DNA from: Rickettsiales bacterium
Lineage (GTDB): Bacteria > Pseudomonadota > Alphaproteobacteria > Rs-D84
Assembly: GCA_031273075.1 (NCBI GenBank)
Contig: JAISSM010000056.1
Location: forward strand, 1 to 8,702
DNA length: 8,702 nt
Reading direction: 5' to 3'
This document shows positions 1 through 6,054 of this stretch, one piece after another. The position numbers and the translations under genes were made by a program. Under the pieces are notes generated by a model. That model had not been told where the DNA came from, searched no databases, and saw only the letters and a list, made by a program, of their open reading frames with translations. The stretch's first letter is position 1, and each line of letters opens with the position of its first letter.

Positions 1-1
1 C

Positions 2-130
2 AAAAACATCGGCCACACCTGGTCCTTCACCGCAACGCAATACTTAACCACCCCCGCCTCGCATATGGGACGGGTTTTTTCAATCGTGTCGAGAGTCCCC
101 CTGCCTACTAAAATCGAACGTTTAATTTAG
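2..130 (+). CDS. Possible C-terminal fragment of an unidentified plus-strand gene
   Basis: The frame starting at base 2 is open for 42 codons and ends at TAG (128-130), overlapping the last 9 bp of the convergent prmC. It reads KNIGHTWSFTATQYL...VPLPTKIERLI. Third positions are C-rich in its first half, as in coding sequence. I do not recognise a family. The call is weak: plus frame 1 is also open to TAA at 109-111, and a minus-strand frame just after the prmC stop (residues RSILVGRGTLDTIEKTRP...) stays open to the window edge but has no ATG. Sequence to the left is needed to choose. Confidence 0.33.
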   Translation, partial: KNIGHTWSFTATQYLTTPASHMGRVFSIVSRVPLPTKIERLI

Positions 131-886
131 ACAGAAATAAAGTACTCGGACATGGCCCGATAAATCCTTATAATCGGAAATAAATTTCCACCCTTCGGAC
201 ATAAAAATTTCTTTGACCGCCGAATCCTGCCCTGCGCCGATTTCAACGTATAACTTGGCGCACGTTTTTATCAATGCGATTTCACGAAAGAATTTCAATC
301 CGTCCTTTCCGCCATAAAGCGCGATTTTCGGATCATACTTCGCGCCCGCGTCGATAAAATCAAAGGCCGCAACATACGGCGGATTGGAAACGATCAAATC
401 GAATCCGGACGCGTCGCAATCGGCAAATGTCCCGCGGCGGATTTCTATCCTGTCGGACAGCCCCGAACTTTTCACATTCGCGCGCGCGACCGAACACGCG
501 CGCCGGCTTTTGTCGATTCCGACGCCGACGGCGTTCGGAAAATTTTTAACGATCGCGCATAACAGGCATCCGGTTCCGACCCCCAAATCCAAAATCCTGA
601 CCGCTTTGCCATCCCGCGACGGCCTTTCATTCTTCAACACCGCGTCGACAAGCGTCTCGCTGTCCGGCCTTGGGTCAAGCGTCCGCCTGTTCGTTTGAAA
701 CGCCATCCCGTAAAACCACTTTTTATTTATGATTTTCGCAACCGGAACTTTTCGCCATAGCTTCCACGCGATCGAAAGCGCGCCGATCAAGCCTATCCCG
801 CCCGGCCCCGTTTCCCGCATTATAATCGCAACATCGCCGGGATTTCCGAATCGCGTCAAAAACTTCCATACTTGATTATCGGTCAT
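122..886 (-). CDS. prmC: Peptide chain release factor N5-glutamine methyltransferase PrmC (HemK)
   Basis: Cytoplasmic SAM-dependent enzyme that methylates the glutamine of the GGQ motif in release factors RF1/RF2. The 254-residue protein shows the family landmarks in order: PRPDSETLV (72-80), the SAM-binding motif I LDLGVGTGCL (99-108), the signature NPPY (168-171), and YDPKIALYGGKDGL (184-197), which matches the family's Y-E/D-P...AL.GG..GL block. NPPY plus PRPD-E separates PrmC/PrmB from other NPPY methyltransferases. The N-terminal helical substrate domain is about 20 residues shorter than in E. coli PrmC. The ATG at 884-886 is chosen because a -10 box lies exactly 6 nt upstream. prfA, the usual partner, is not upstream; the neighbour is a divergent M23 peptidase gene. 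PrmB is an alternative but less likely. Confidence 0.9.
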   Translation of the reverse strand: MTDNQVWKFLTRFGNPGDVAIIMRETGPGGIGLIGALSIAWKLWRKVPVAKIINKKWFYGMAFQTNRRTLDPRPDSETLVDAVLKNERPSRDGKAVRILDLGVGTGCLLCAIVKNFPNAVGVGIDKSRRACSVARANVKSSGLSDRIEIRRGTFADCDASGFDLIVSNPPYVAAFDFIDAGAKYDPKIALYGGKDGLKFFREIALIKTCAKLYVEIGAGQDSAVKEIFMSEGWKFISDYKDLSGHVRVLYFCLN

Positions 887-900
887 GTTTCCACTATACT
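872..900 (+). promoter_or_regulatory. Promoter of the M23 peptidase gene
   Basis: On the plus strand, TTGATT (872-877) and TATACT (895-900) are separated by 17 bp. The -10 box ends 8 nt before the GTG at 909, again leaving almost no leader. The -35 lies inside the first codons of prmC. The two -10 boxes share bases 895-898. Confidence 0.6.
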
Positions 901-920
901 AGGAACCTGTGAAAAATCAA
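893..920 (-). promoter_or_regulatory. Promoter of prmC (leaderless geometry)
   Basis: On the minus strand, TTGATT (915-920) and TATAGT (893-898) are separated by 16 bp. The -10 box ends 6 nt before the ATG at 886, so transcription would begin at or next to the start codon. The -35 box lies inside the first codons of the opposing M23 gene. It overlaps the plus-strand promoter in the same interval. Confidence 0.6.
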
Positions 921-2138
921 AAAAAATTGCTTTTGTTTCTGGGCCTCGCCGCGATATTTTCATTGATGGCGGCGGCGTTTTTCATACTGATCTTATCCGC
1001 GCGCGTGGATAGGGAGTTCGAGCGGCATATAGCCGTGAAATTCGGCGACACCCTTTCCGGCATCCTGTCGTCCGACGCGCTTTCCGGCGCGGACATAAAC
1101 GAGATCGCGACCCTTTTGAGGAAAAGCGCCGGCGTCAAAAAATTAAAGGCGAACTTCGACACGATCAAAATAGTCCGCCGGGCGGGATTCGGTTCGGTGG
1201 ACAAGGTCGTGCTCGATTCCGGCCCATGGCGCCGGATAGAGTTCGCAAGAACCGATGCGGGCTGGACCTGCAACGAGATTGAAATCGAAAAGGAAACCCG
1301 GCTTGTCCTTAAAAGCGGAAACATATCGGACGGTGATTCGTTTTACGCCGCGGGCGTCCGCGCGAATATTCCGGAGGGCGTGCTTATGGACGCGTACGAC
1401 CTTTTGGCGTTCGAGATGGATTTCGAAAGGGATATGCGCGCCGGTCAGCAGTTTCAAATTTTGTACGAAGAGAACTTCGCCGAAAACAAAATGATAAACA
1501 CCGGCGCGATAATCGCGCTTAAATTCGACGCCGGAAAGCGCGGAATGATAAAAATGTACCGCTTTGTGAAACAGAACGGCCGGCCGGGCTATTACGACGA
1601 AAACGGCGGCGGCGCGATCAAGTCGCTGAAGCGCACCCCGATAAACAACGCGCGCGTAACGTCGACGTTCGGCGGGAACAGACGGCACCCGATATTGGGA
1701 TTCACGCGCGCGCACCGGGGCGTCGACTTTCGCGCGCCCGCGGGAACCCCGATCCCCAGCGCCGGCGCGGGAAGGATTGTAAAGCGCGATCAAAACGCCG
1801 GTTACGGAAACTTTATAAGGGTAAGGCATAATGCGAGTTACGAAACCCTCTACGCGCATTTAAGCGGATTTCAATCGGGCGTCCATGTCGGAACGCAGGT
1901 AAGGCAGGGACAAACCCTGGGCTATGTCGGATCGACCGGCGTATCGACGGGCCCGCACCTTCATTACGAAATCATAAGGGACGGGAGGCACGTGAACCCG
2001 ATGACTGTGAAACTTCCGGCGATCGACAATTTGGCCGGCGACGACAAAGCCGGCTTTCTCGATCTTCGTCCGAAAATCGACGAATCGATGAACCTGATGA
2101 AAAAATTCCCGGACCTCGCGGTGTATACCGCGGGCTAG
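909..2138 (+). CDS. M23-family peptidoglycan DD-endopeptidase, membrane-anchored
   Basis: Probable zinc endopeptidase that cuts peptidoglycan cross-links in the periplasm during wall growth, like MepM/ShyA/Csd3. In 409 residues it has an N-terminal membrane segment (about 7-31), an OapA/LysM-like segment beginning KFGDTLSGIL, a Csd3-type middle domain (ISDGDSFYAAG...MRAGQQFQILYEE), and a C-terminal M23 domain (about 245-370). Metal and catalytic residues are present: H269 and D273 in HRGVDF, H317 in LYAHLS, H350 and H352 in the HLH motif. All are intact, so it is likely active. The start is GTG at 909 with AGGA at 901-904, but the predicted transcript may start too close to use it. The stop TAG (2136-2138) overlaps the stop of the convergent gene. 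The exact orthologue cannot be settled. Confidence 0.9.
   Translation: MKNQKKLLLFLGLAAIFSLMAAAFFILILSARVDREFERHIAVKFGDTLSGILSSDALSGADINEIATLLRKSAGVKKLKANFDTIKIVRRAGFGSVDKVVLDSGPWRRIEFARTDAGWTCNEIEIEKETRLVLKSGNISDGDSFYAAGVRANIPEGVLMDAYDLLAFEMDFERDMRAGQQFQILYEENFAENKMINTGAIIALKFDAGKRGMIKMYRFVKQNGRPGYYDENGGGAIKSLKRTPINNARVTSTFGGNRRHPILGFTRAHRGVDFRAPAGTPIPSAGAGRIVKRDQNAGYGNFIRVRHNASYETLYAHLSGFQSGVHVGTQVRQGQTLGYVGSTGVSTGPHLHYEIIRDGRHVNPMTVKLPAIDNLAGDDKAGFLDLRPKIDESMNLMKKFPDLAVYTAG
2115..2134. terminator. Hairpin at the convergent gene ends, possible weak terminator
   Basis: CGCGGT (2117-2122) pairs with ACCGCG (2127-2132) around the loop GTAT. A G-U pair and a C-G pair extend it to 2115/2134. It lies in the last codons of the M23 gene. 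On the minus strand a T6 run follows, but only after 9 nt (2105-2100), so it is not a canonical intrinsic terminator. No better candidate is visible for either converging unit. Confidence 0.22.
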
Positions 2139-3124
2139 TATTGAAGAAGAAGCTGTTCCGCCCCGTACTTCATTTTTTGCAGATAGGTTTCGTATTTTTT
2201 ACAGTCCTGGCCGATGGTGGTGCGATACATGGACTTCATGTTCGACGCCATATGAAAGCACCCGGCGAGATGCTGTTTGCAGAAATCGTCGCCCGCGACG
2301 AACGCGTTCTGACCGCGCACGCTTGATTCCGTCCCCGCCCACGATATATCGAGCGCCCCGGCCAGATTCGCCATGGCGTCGCTGTCGAAGGTATTTTTCC
2401 AATATTCGTTTATTTCTTCCTGACTCATCCCGTCGATGATGTCGCCGCCGCTTTGTTTTATCATGACCTGGCGAACGATGGCGTCTATCGCGGGCTTGTA
2501 TTCGGCGTCCAGCTGTTGAAGTTTCGCGCTGCAATAACAGCGGTCGTATTTTGTTCCGGACCTCCGGCAATAGTTGTCCATGCAGTCCGAATAATCCGAA
2601 AGACATCTTTCAGGCGTTATACCGCTGTTCGGAGAGATTACTTGCTCGCCGCCCGTGATAACGGCTTCCCTCTGCGAAGTTGAGGAATTGTCCCCGCGCA
2701 AAGCCGACCTTTGAACTTGAGCTCCGCCGCGCGGAACCACGCGGCGCCCGCCGCCGACCGCGGTGGAGGCCGCCGCGCGCGCGACGGTTGCATTGGCGGC
2801 CTTAAAGCCGCGCGGAACCACGCGCCTCGGCGCGCTTGCGCCGGAAGAAACCGCGCCGCGCGCGCCTGCGCTCCCTCCCCCGCCCGCAAAATTGGAAATC
2901 GGAATAACGGATGTGTCCGACGCGCTGCGCGCCATGGTCCGCGCGGGCGTGCGCGCGTATTCCGCGCCCTCAGGTTTAAGTTTTTCGCGCGCCTTGGGCT
3001 TCAAATAAGGCTCCATCATTTCATATTGGGCGGGCGACAGCAAGGTATTGGGATTCACCGCGGCGGCGTCAAGAGACCCCGACGACAATATAATGGCAAA
3101 GATGAAAACCGAACTTTTTTTCAT
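2135..3124 (-). CDS. Secreted cysteine-rich protein with repeated RRVVPRG linker, unknown function
   Basis: I do not recognise a named family, although similar cysteine-rich exported proteins seem familiar from uncultured gut-type Alphaproteobacteria. The 329-residue protein starts with a signal peptide (about 1-22, KSSVFIFAIILSSGSLDA) with no lipobox cysteine, so it is probably not an LspA substrate. Residues 60-145 are a low-complexity Ala/Gly/Arg/Ser linker with RRVVPRG twice (100-106 and 127-133). The C-terminal part is ordered and holds all eight cysteines (174, 181, 186, 196, 198, 282, 289, 308), including CLSDYSDCMDNYC and CYCSAKLQQLDAEYKPAID. This suggests periplasmic disulfides or a metal site. 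It is the last gene of the lspA operon, 1 nt after the SIMPL stop (TAATATG), with a weak ribosome site, so translation is probably coupled. The pairing of linker and Cys domain is conspicuous. Confidence 0.8.
   Translation of the reverse strand: MKKSSVFIFAIILSSGSLDAAAVNPNTLLSPAQYEMMEPYLKPKAREKLKPEGAEYARTPARTMARSASDTSVIPISNFAGGGGSAGARGAVSSGASAPRRVVPRGFKAANATVARAAASTAVGGGRRVVPRGGAQVQRSALRGDNSSTSQREAVITGGEQVISPNSGITPERCLSDYSDCMDNYCRRSGTKYDRCYCSAKLQQLDAEYKPAIDAIVRQVMIKQSGGDIIDGMSQEEINEYWKNTFDSDAMANLAGALDISWAGTESSVRGQNAFVAGDDFCKQHLAGCFHMASNMKSMYRTTIGQDCKKYETYLQKMKYGAEQLLLQY
2726..2824. repeat. Two 18-bp direct repeats inside the secreted protein gene
   Basis: The 18-mer GCCGCGCGGAACCACGCG occurs at 2726-2743 and 2807-2824, exactly 81 bp (27 codons) apart. 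In frame it encodes the duplicated RRVVPRG unit. Recombination between copies would remove 27 codons without shifting the frame. The surrounding 2720-2960 is strikingly rich in GC and CGCG. Confidence 0.85.
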
Positions 3125-3125
3125 A

Positions 3126-3872
3126 TTATTTTATCTTGAAAACCGTCTCTACTTTGACAGACAACTCGCTGTCGCTTGATTGAACATAGTCATGCCCGAA
3201 TCCGCCGGTATCCGAGGCCTCCATAACGACGTTGGCGCGGGAAGAAAATGCCCTGGCTCTGAACAGGCCGTTGTCGTCGCCCAAAGACGTCCCGAACCGC
3301 GCGAAAACAAGACGGCCCAACTTCTCTCCGTCTGCCTCCGCGATGGCATTCGCTTTGGCGCGCGCGTCATTCATGGCCGCTTGCAAACATTTTGACATCG
3401 CCTCGTCTATCACCGACCGGCTTGAAAAATTTATCATCCTCTGCGGAAGAACCTTCGCGCTTCCGGGCATTGGCATGTTGCCGAGAATCGCGGGTATGGT
3501 GTCTTTGTTTTTCGTCATGATCTCCAAATCTATCGAAGACTTTATGCCCAGAATAACTTGGGTGTTTTTCTCCCATTTCACCTCTTCATAGCTTGAAATA
3601 TTCTTGGTCTGAATTTCGATCGTGTTGTCGTCGATTTTTTTCACATGACGCACTATCTCGTCCGCGGCGCTTTGAACGCTCTGAATTGAGGCGACCGCGT
3701 TCTTGTCCAATACGGTTATGTTCAGGGTTATGGCGAACTTGTTGCGCTGGATTTTTTCATTGCATTCGCCGACCGCGACGATAGTGCGCTCCGGCGCGAA
3801 ATATCTAACCCCGGCGCATAAAACCGCGACTATGCAAAGGGCGGCCAAAATATGCTTTTTATATTTTTTCAC
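3126..3872 (-). CDS. SIMPL-domain (DUF541) envelope protein
   Basis: A 248-residue protein with one N-terminal hydrophobic segment (about 7-25) that anchors or exports it, followed by a SIMPL/DUF541 domain. Support comes from the family's typical C-terminal helix AAMNDARAKANAIAEADGE (165-183) followed by KLGRLVFARFG, and from the closing strand ELSVKVETVFKI (236-247). Family members such as YggE are periplasmic or surface proteins with poorly defined roles, some linked to oxidative stress. The start is GTG (3870-3872) with a strong AAAGGAG site (3879-3885), 6 nt upstream and inside the yidC 3' end. It overlaps yidC by 14 bp, showing operon membership. No lipobox is seen: the cysteines at 13 and 19 do not follow a consensus. 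The biochemical role is unknown. Confidence 0.82.
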   Translation of the reverse strand: MKKYKKHILAALCIVAVLCAGVRYFAPERTIVAVGECNEKIQRNKFAITLNITVLDKNAVASIQSVQSAADEIVRHVKKIDDNTIEIQTKNISSYEEVKWEKNTQVILGIKSSIDLEIMTKNKDTIPAILGNMPMPGSAKVLPQRMINFSSRSVIDEAMSKCLQAAMNDARAKANAIAEADGEKLGRLVFARFGTSLGDDNGLFRARAFSSRANVVMEASDTGGFGHDYVQSSDSELSVKVETVFKIK

Positions 3873-5442
3873 GCTTCTCTCCTTTTTTTATTACGGCGAT
3901 CTGAATGATCCCGCAAATATTCGAAACCGTCCAGTATAAAACCAGCCCGCCCGGCATCCAGGCGAACAGGGCCGCGAAAATCCACGGCATATATTTCATC
4001 ATTTTCGCGCCCGGCGCGTCGGCGGCGCGGCCGGCGCTTGTCATTTTGTTCTGCAAAAACATCGTTGCGGCCATCAAAAGCGGCAATATGAAATACGGAT
4101 CGCGAACGGACAGATCGGACATCCATAAAAATCCCGCGTGCCGAAGAGGAACCGCGATGATAAGCGCCTTGTACAGCGCGAAGAAAATCGGGATTTGAAG
4201 GAACATGATGCCGATGCTGGACAACGGGTTCGCCTTGTGCGTCTGATAAAGCCGAAGGATTTCCGATTGCATCCGCGCCTTGTCGTCGCCGTAAAGTTTT
4301 TGTATCCGCGCCATCTCGGGCTGAATCTCCTGCATCGCGGCCATGCCTTTGAAGGATTTTTTTGACAGCGGCCACATAAGCCCGCGAATGATTATGGTAA
4401 GCAGTATTATCGCGATCCCGTAATTCGGAATAAAGTCGTACAGCCTGTTCAGCGTCCACAAAAACGGCCGCGACAAAAACCCGAACCATCCGTAATCGAG
4501 CGTCCGATCGATCCCGGGCATCTTCAGGGCGGCGTCGCGAAGCGCGGCCTGGGTTTTCGGTCCCGCGAAAATATTCGTCGCGATCTCTTTGACTTCGCCC
4601 GGCTTCATCTCTCCGTACGCGGGGGCGATTTCGGCTTGATACATTCCGTCCGCGCGCCGGCGAAGCCGGATCGTTTTTTCGCCCTGCTGTTCCGACGACG
4701 CTATTACTTGCCAGTATTGATCTGAGAAACCGGCGAACGGCGTCTGATCGGATCCCTGTTCGAAATATCCCGCCTTGTCCGACATGTCGTCCCACGACCT
4801 CTCTTCGATGCCGTCGTCGATCTTCGCGATTCCGCCGACATGCACGGTGAACAAAGTGCTTGCGCCGCCGCCTTGAACGACGCGCGAATACTGGCGAACG
4901 CTTATCGGCTTTTTGGAATTGTTTTTTATTTCGTCGGAAACGATTATCACAAAGCCGTCCGAAACCGAAATTTTGCGGAAAAATTCGACGCCGCTTTCGG
5001 ACTTCCACGACATGACGTTGTTTGCGGCCGCGCGACCGGACTTCCACAGGGAAGCTTCGCTCGGCGCGTCGGTCCCGACCGCTTGAATCCCGACTTCGAC
5101 AAATTCCTTGTCGTCGACCCCGGCCAAAAGTTTTACGGGATTCGAACCGTTCATGTCCTCTTTATATTCTTTAAGAACTATATTACTGATGCGGATCCCT
5201 TGAATTGTGAAATCCAACTTGTCATGAAAGGCGCTTTGTTTCGGCACTTTGGAAATATCGACTGGCGGCGCGACTTCGGCGGCGGGGGCGACGGGATTTT
5301 TTTTCTGCGGCATGAACAACCACCACGCCAAAAGGAACAACAATACCCACCCGAAAACCCCGAACCGCGATCCGGCGGAACCTTCCTTCATTTCAGAGAA
5401 TTGCTTGAACCCTCCGACTTGATTGTCCATATAGCGAACCAT
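3859..5442 (-). CDS. yidC: Membrane protein insertase YidC (Oxa1 family)
   Basis: Inner-membrane insertase that places membrane proteins in the bilayer alone or with SecYEG. The 527-residue protein has the Gram-negative layout: TM1 (about 29-44), a large periplasmic P1 domain (about 60-315), then the five-helix core. The core contains IIRGLMWPLSKKS (351-363) with the groove arginine R353, a cytoplasmic helical hairpin (about 365-405), FLQIPIFFALYKAL (414-427) and the last helices GLVLYWTVSNICG (499-511). The open frame runs upstream to 5952, but that part is the lspA shadow. The real start is ATG 5440-5442, which overlaps the lspA stop (TAATG) and has AAAGGA (5450-5455) 7 nt upstream. A second in-frame ATG at 5430 is a less favoured start. 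Its C-terminal tail is short (GEKREKI) and encodes the ribosome site of the next gene. It lacks the common rnpA/rpmH neighbours here. Confidence 0.95.
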   Translation of the reverse strand: MVRYMDNQVGGFKQFSEMKEGSAGSRFGVFGWVLLFLLAWWLFMPQKKNPVAPAAEVAPPVDISKVPKQSAFHDKLDFTIQGIRISNIVLKEYKEDMNGSNPVKLLAGVDDKEFVEVGIQAVGTDAPSEASLWKSGRAAANNVMSWKSESGVEFFRKISVSDGFVIIVSDEIKNNSKKPISVRQYSRVVQGGGASTLFTVHVGGIAKIDDGIEERSWDDMSDKAGYFEQGSDQTPFAGFSDQYWQVIASSEQQGEKTIRLRRRADGMYQAEIAPAYGEMKPGEVKEIATNIFAGPKTQAALRDAALKMPGIDRTLDYGWFGFLSRPFLWTLNRLYDFIPNYGIAIILLTIIIRGLMWPLSKKSFKGMAAMQEIQPEMARIQKLYGDDKARMQSEILRLYQTHKANPLSSIGIMFLQIPIFFALYKALIIAVPLRHAGFLWMSDLSVRDPYFILPLLMAATMFLQNKMTSAGRAADAPGAKMMKYMPWIFAALFAWMPGGLVLYWTVSNICGIIQIAVIKKGEKREKI

Positions 5443-5936
5443 TATTTTTTCCTTTGGATCAAGAAATATAAAATGTAAAGACCGACGCCCAGACAGATGC
5501 ATATGTCGGCGATGTTGAACGCGGGCCAGTGCCATGTGCCGATGTGCCAGTCTATAAAATCGATTACCGCGCCGAAACGCACGCGGTCGATAAGGTTGCC
5601 GATCGCGCCGCCGACGACAAGGGCCATGGCCGCCTTTTCCATGCAGTTTTTGATTCGCGCGAATAACAGATAGGACAAATAGCCTATGACGGCGCCGGTA
5701 AGGAAAATCAAAAGCAAACTCGACGCCTCGCGCAGAATCGAAAAAGCGGTGCCGGGATTCCACGTGAATACGATGTTGAACCAGCTTGTGACGCGCCACA
5801 TCATGTACGGATTGGGAACCAGAGAGAACGCGTCGCCGGAAAGATGCCATCCGCCGGCGACCAGGGACAATAAAAATCCTTTGAATAATTGGTCGACGAA
5901 AACTATCCCGACGATTGCGGCGATTATCTTTTTCAT
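5442..5936 (-). CDS. lspA: Lipoprotein signal peptidase LspA (signal peptidase II)
   Basis: Inner-membrane aspartyl protease that removes signal peptides from prolipoproteins after diacylglyceryl transfer. The 164-residue, four-helix protein has the conserved blocks: VDQLFKG (13-19), FTWNPGTAFSIL (57-68), GGAIGNLIDRVRFGAVIDFID (109-129) and FNIADICICLG (140-150). The predicted catalytic aspartates are D126 (VIDF) and D144 (NIAD). The ATG at 5934-5936 gives the usual MKK start with an extended -10 box exactly 6 nt upstream. The alternative in-frame TTG at 5963 would lie upstream of that promoter. It is the first gene of a four-gene operon, and its TAA overlaps the yidC ATG. The common neighbour ileS is absent. 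The region between helix 1 and the second motif is rather long, with a hydrophilic loop. Confidence 0.94.
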   Translation of the reverse strand: MKKIIAAIVGIVFVDQLFKGFLLSLVAGGWHLSGDAFSLVPNPYMMWRVTSWFNIVFTWNPGTAFSILREASSLLLIFLTGAVIGYLSYLLFARIKNCMEKAAMALVVGGAIGNLIDRVRFGAVIDFIDWHIGTWHWPAFNIADICICLGVGLYILYFLIQRKK

Positions 5937-5942
5937 ACGGGA

Positions 5943-5971
5943 AACATAGCAAATCAATCGCAACTTAACAA
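5943..5971 (-). promoter_or_regulatory. Promoter of the lspA-yidC operon (extended -10, leaderless geometry)
   Basis: On the minus strand, TTGTTA (5966-5971), a 17-bp spacer, then TGC directly before TATGTT (5943-5948), an extended -10. Six bases (TCCCGT) separate the -10 box from the lspA ATG, so the transcript would start at the ATG. No Shine-Dalgarno sequence is present. Confidence 0.6.
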
Positions 5972-5991
5972 TAACAAAATCCCCGCGACGT

Positions 5992-6054
5992 CGAATCCCG
6001 AATCGCGAATCCCGAATCCCGATTTGCTACCTGCTATCTGCTAATTGCTAATTG
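5992..6054. repeat. Nine-unit 7-bp tandem repeat across the kefB stop codon
   Basis: Exact 7-bp phasing over nine units: CGAATCC, CGAATCG, CGAATCC, CGAATCC, CGATTTG, CTACCTG, CTATCTG, CTAATTG, CTAATTG. The first four share CGAATC; the last four share the form CTAnnTG, with CGATTTG as a bridge. The last two units encode the kefB C-terminus and stop on the minus strand. It fills most of the gap between kefB and the lspA promoter. Confidence 0.85.

Noticed and set aside
1143..1859. Long minus-strand frame opposite the M23 gene
   Set aside because: It is antisense to a gene with all M23 catalytic residues, has no recognisable motif and no ribosome site.
3869..5047. 392-codon minus-strand frame within yidC
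   Set aside because: Arg-rich out-of-frame shadow of yidC; the yidC frame carries all Oxa1-family motifs.
5443..5952. Upstream extension of the yidC frame
   Set aside because: It is the +1 shadow of lspA; the TAATG overlap and AAAGGA site fix the yidC start at 5442.
5937..5963. TTG start adding nine residues to LspA
   Set aside because: It lies upstream of the predicted -10 box, has no ribosome site, and the family usually starts near MKK-hydrophobic.
5981..6007. Terminator for the kefB-like gene
   Set aside because: Only a 5-bp stem (CGCGA/TCGCG) with a 14-nt loop, followed by GGGATTTTG; too weak to call.
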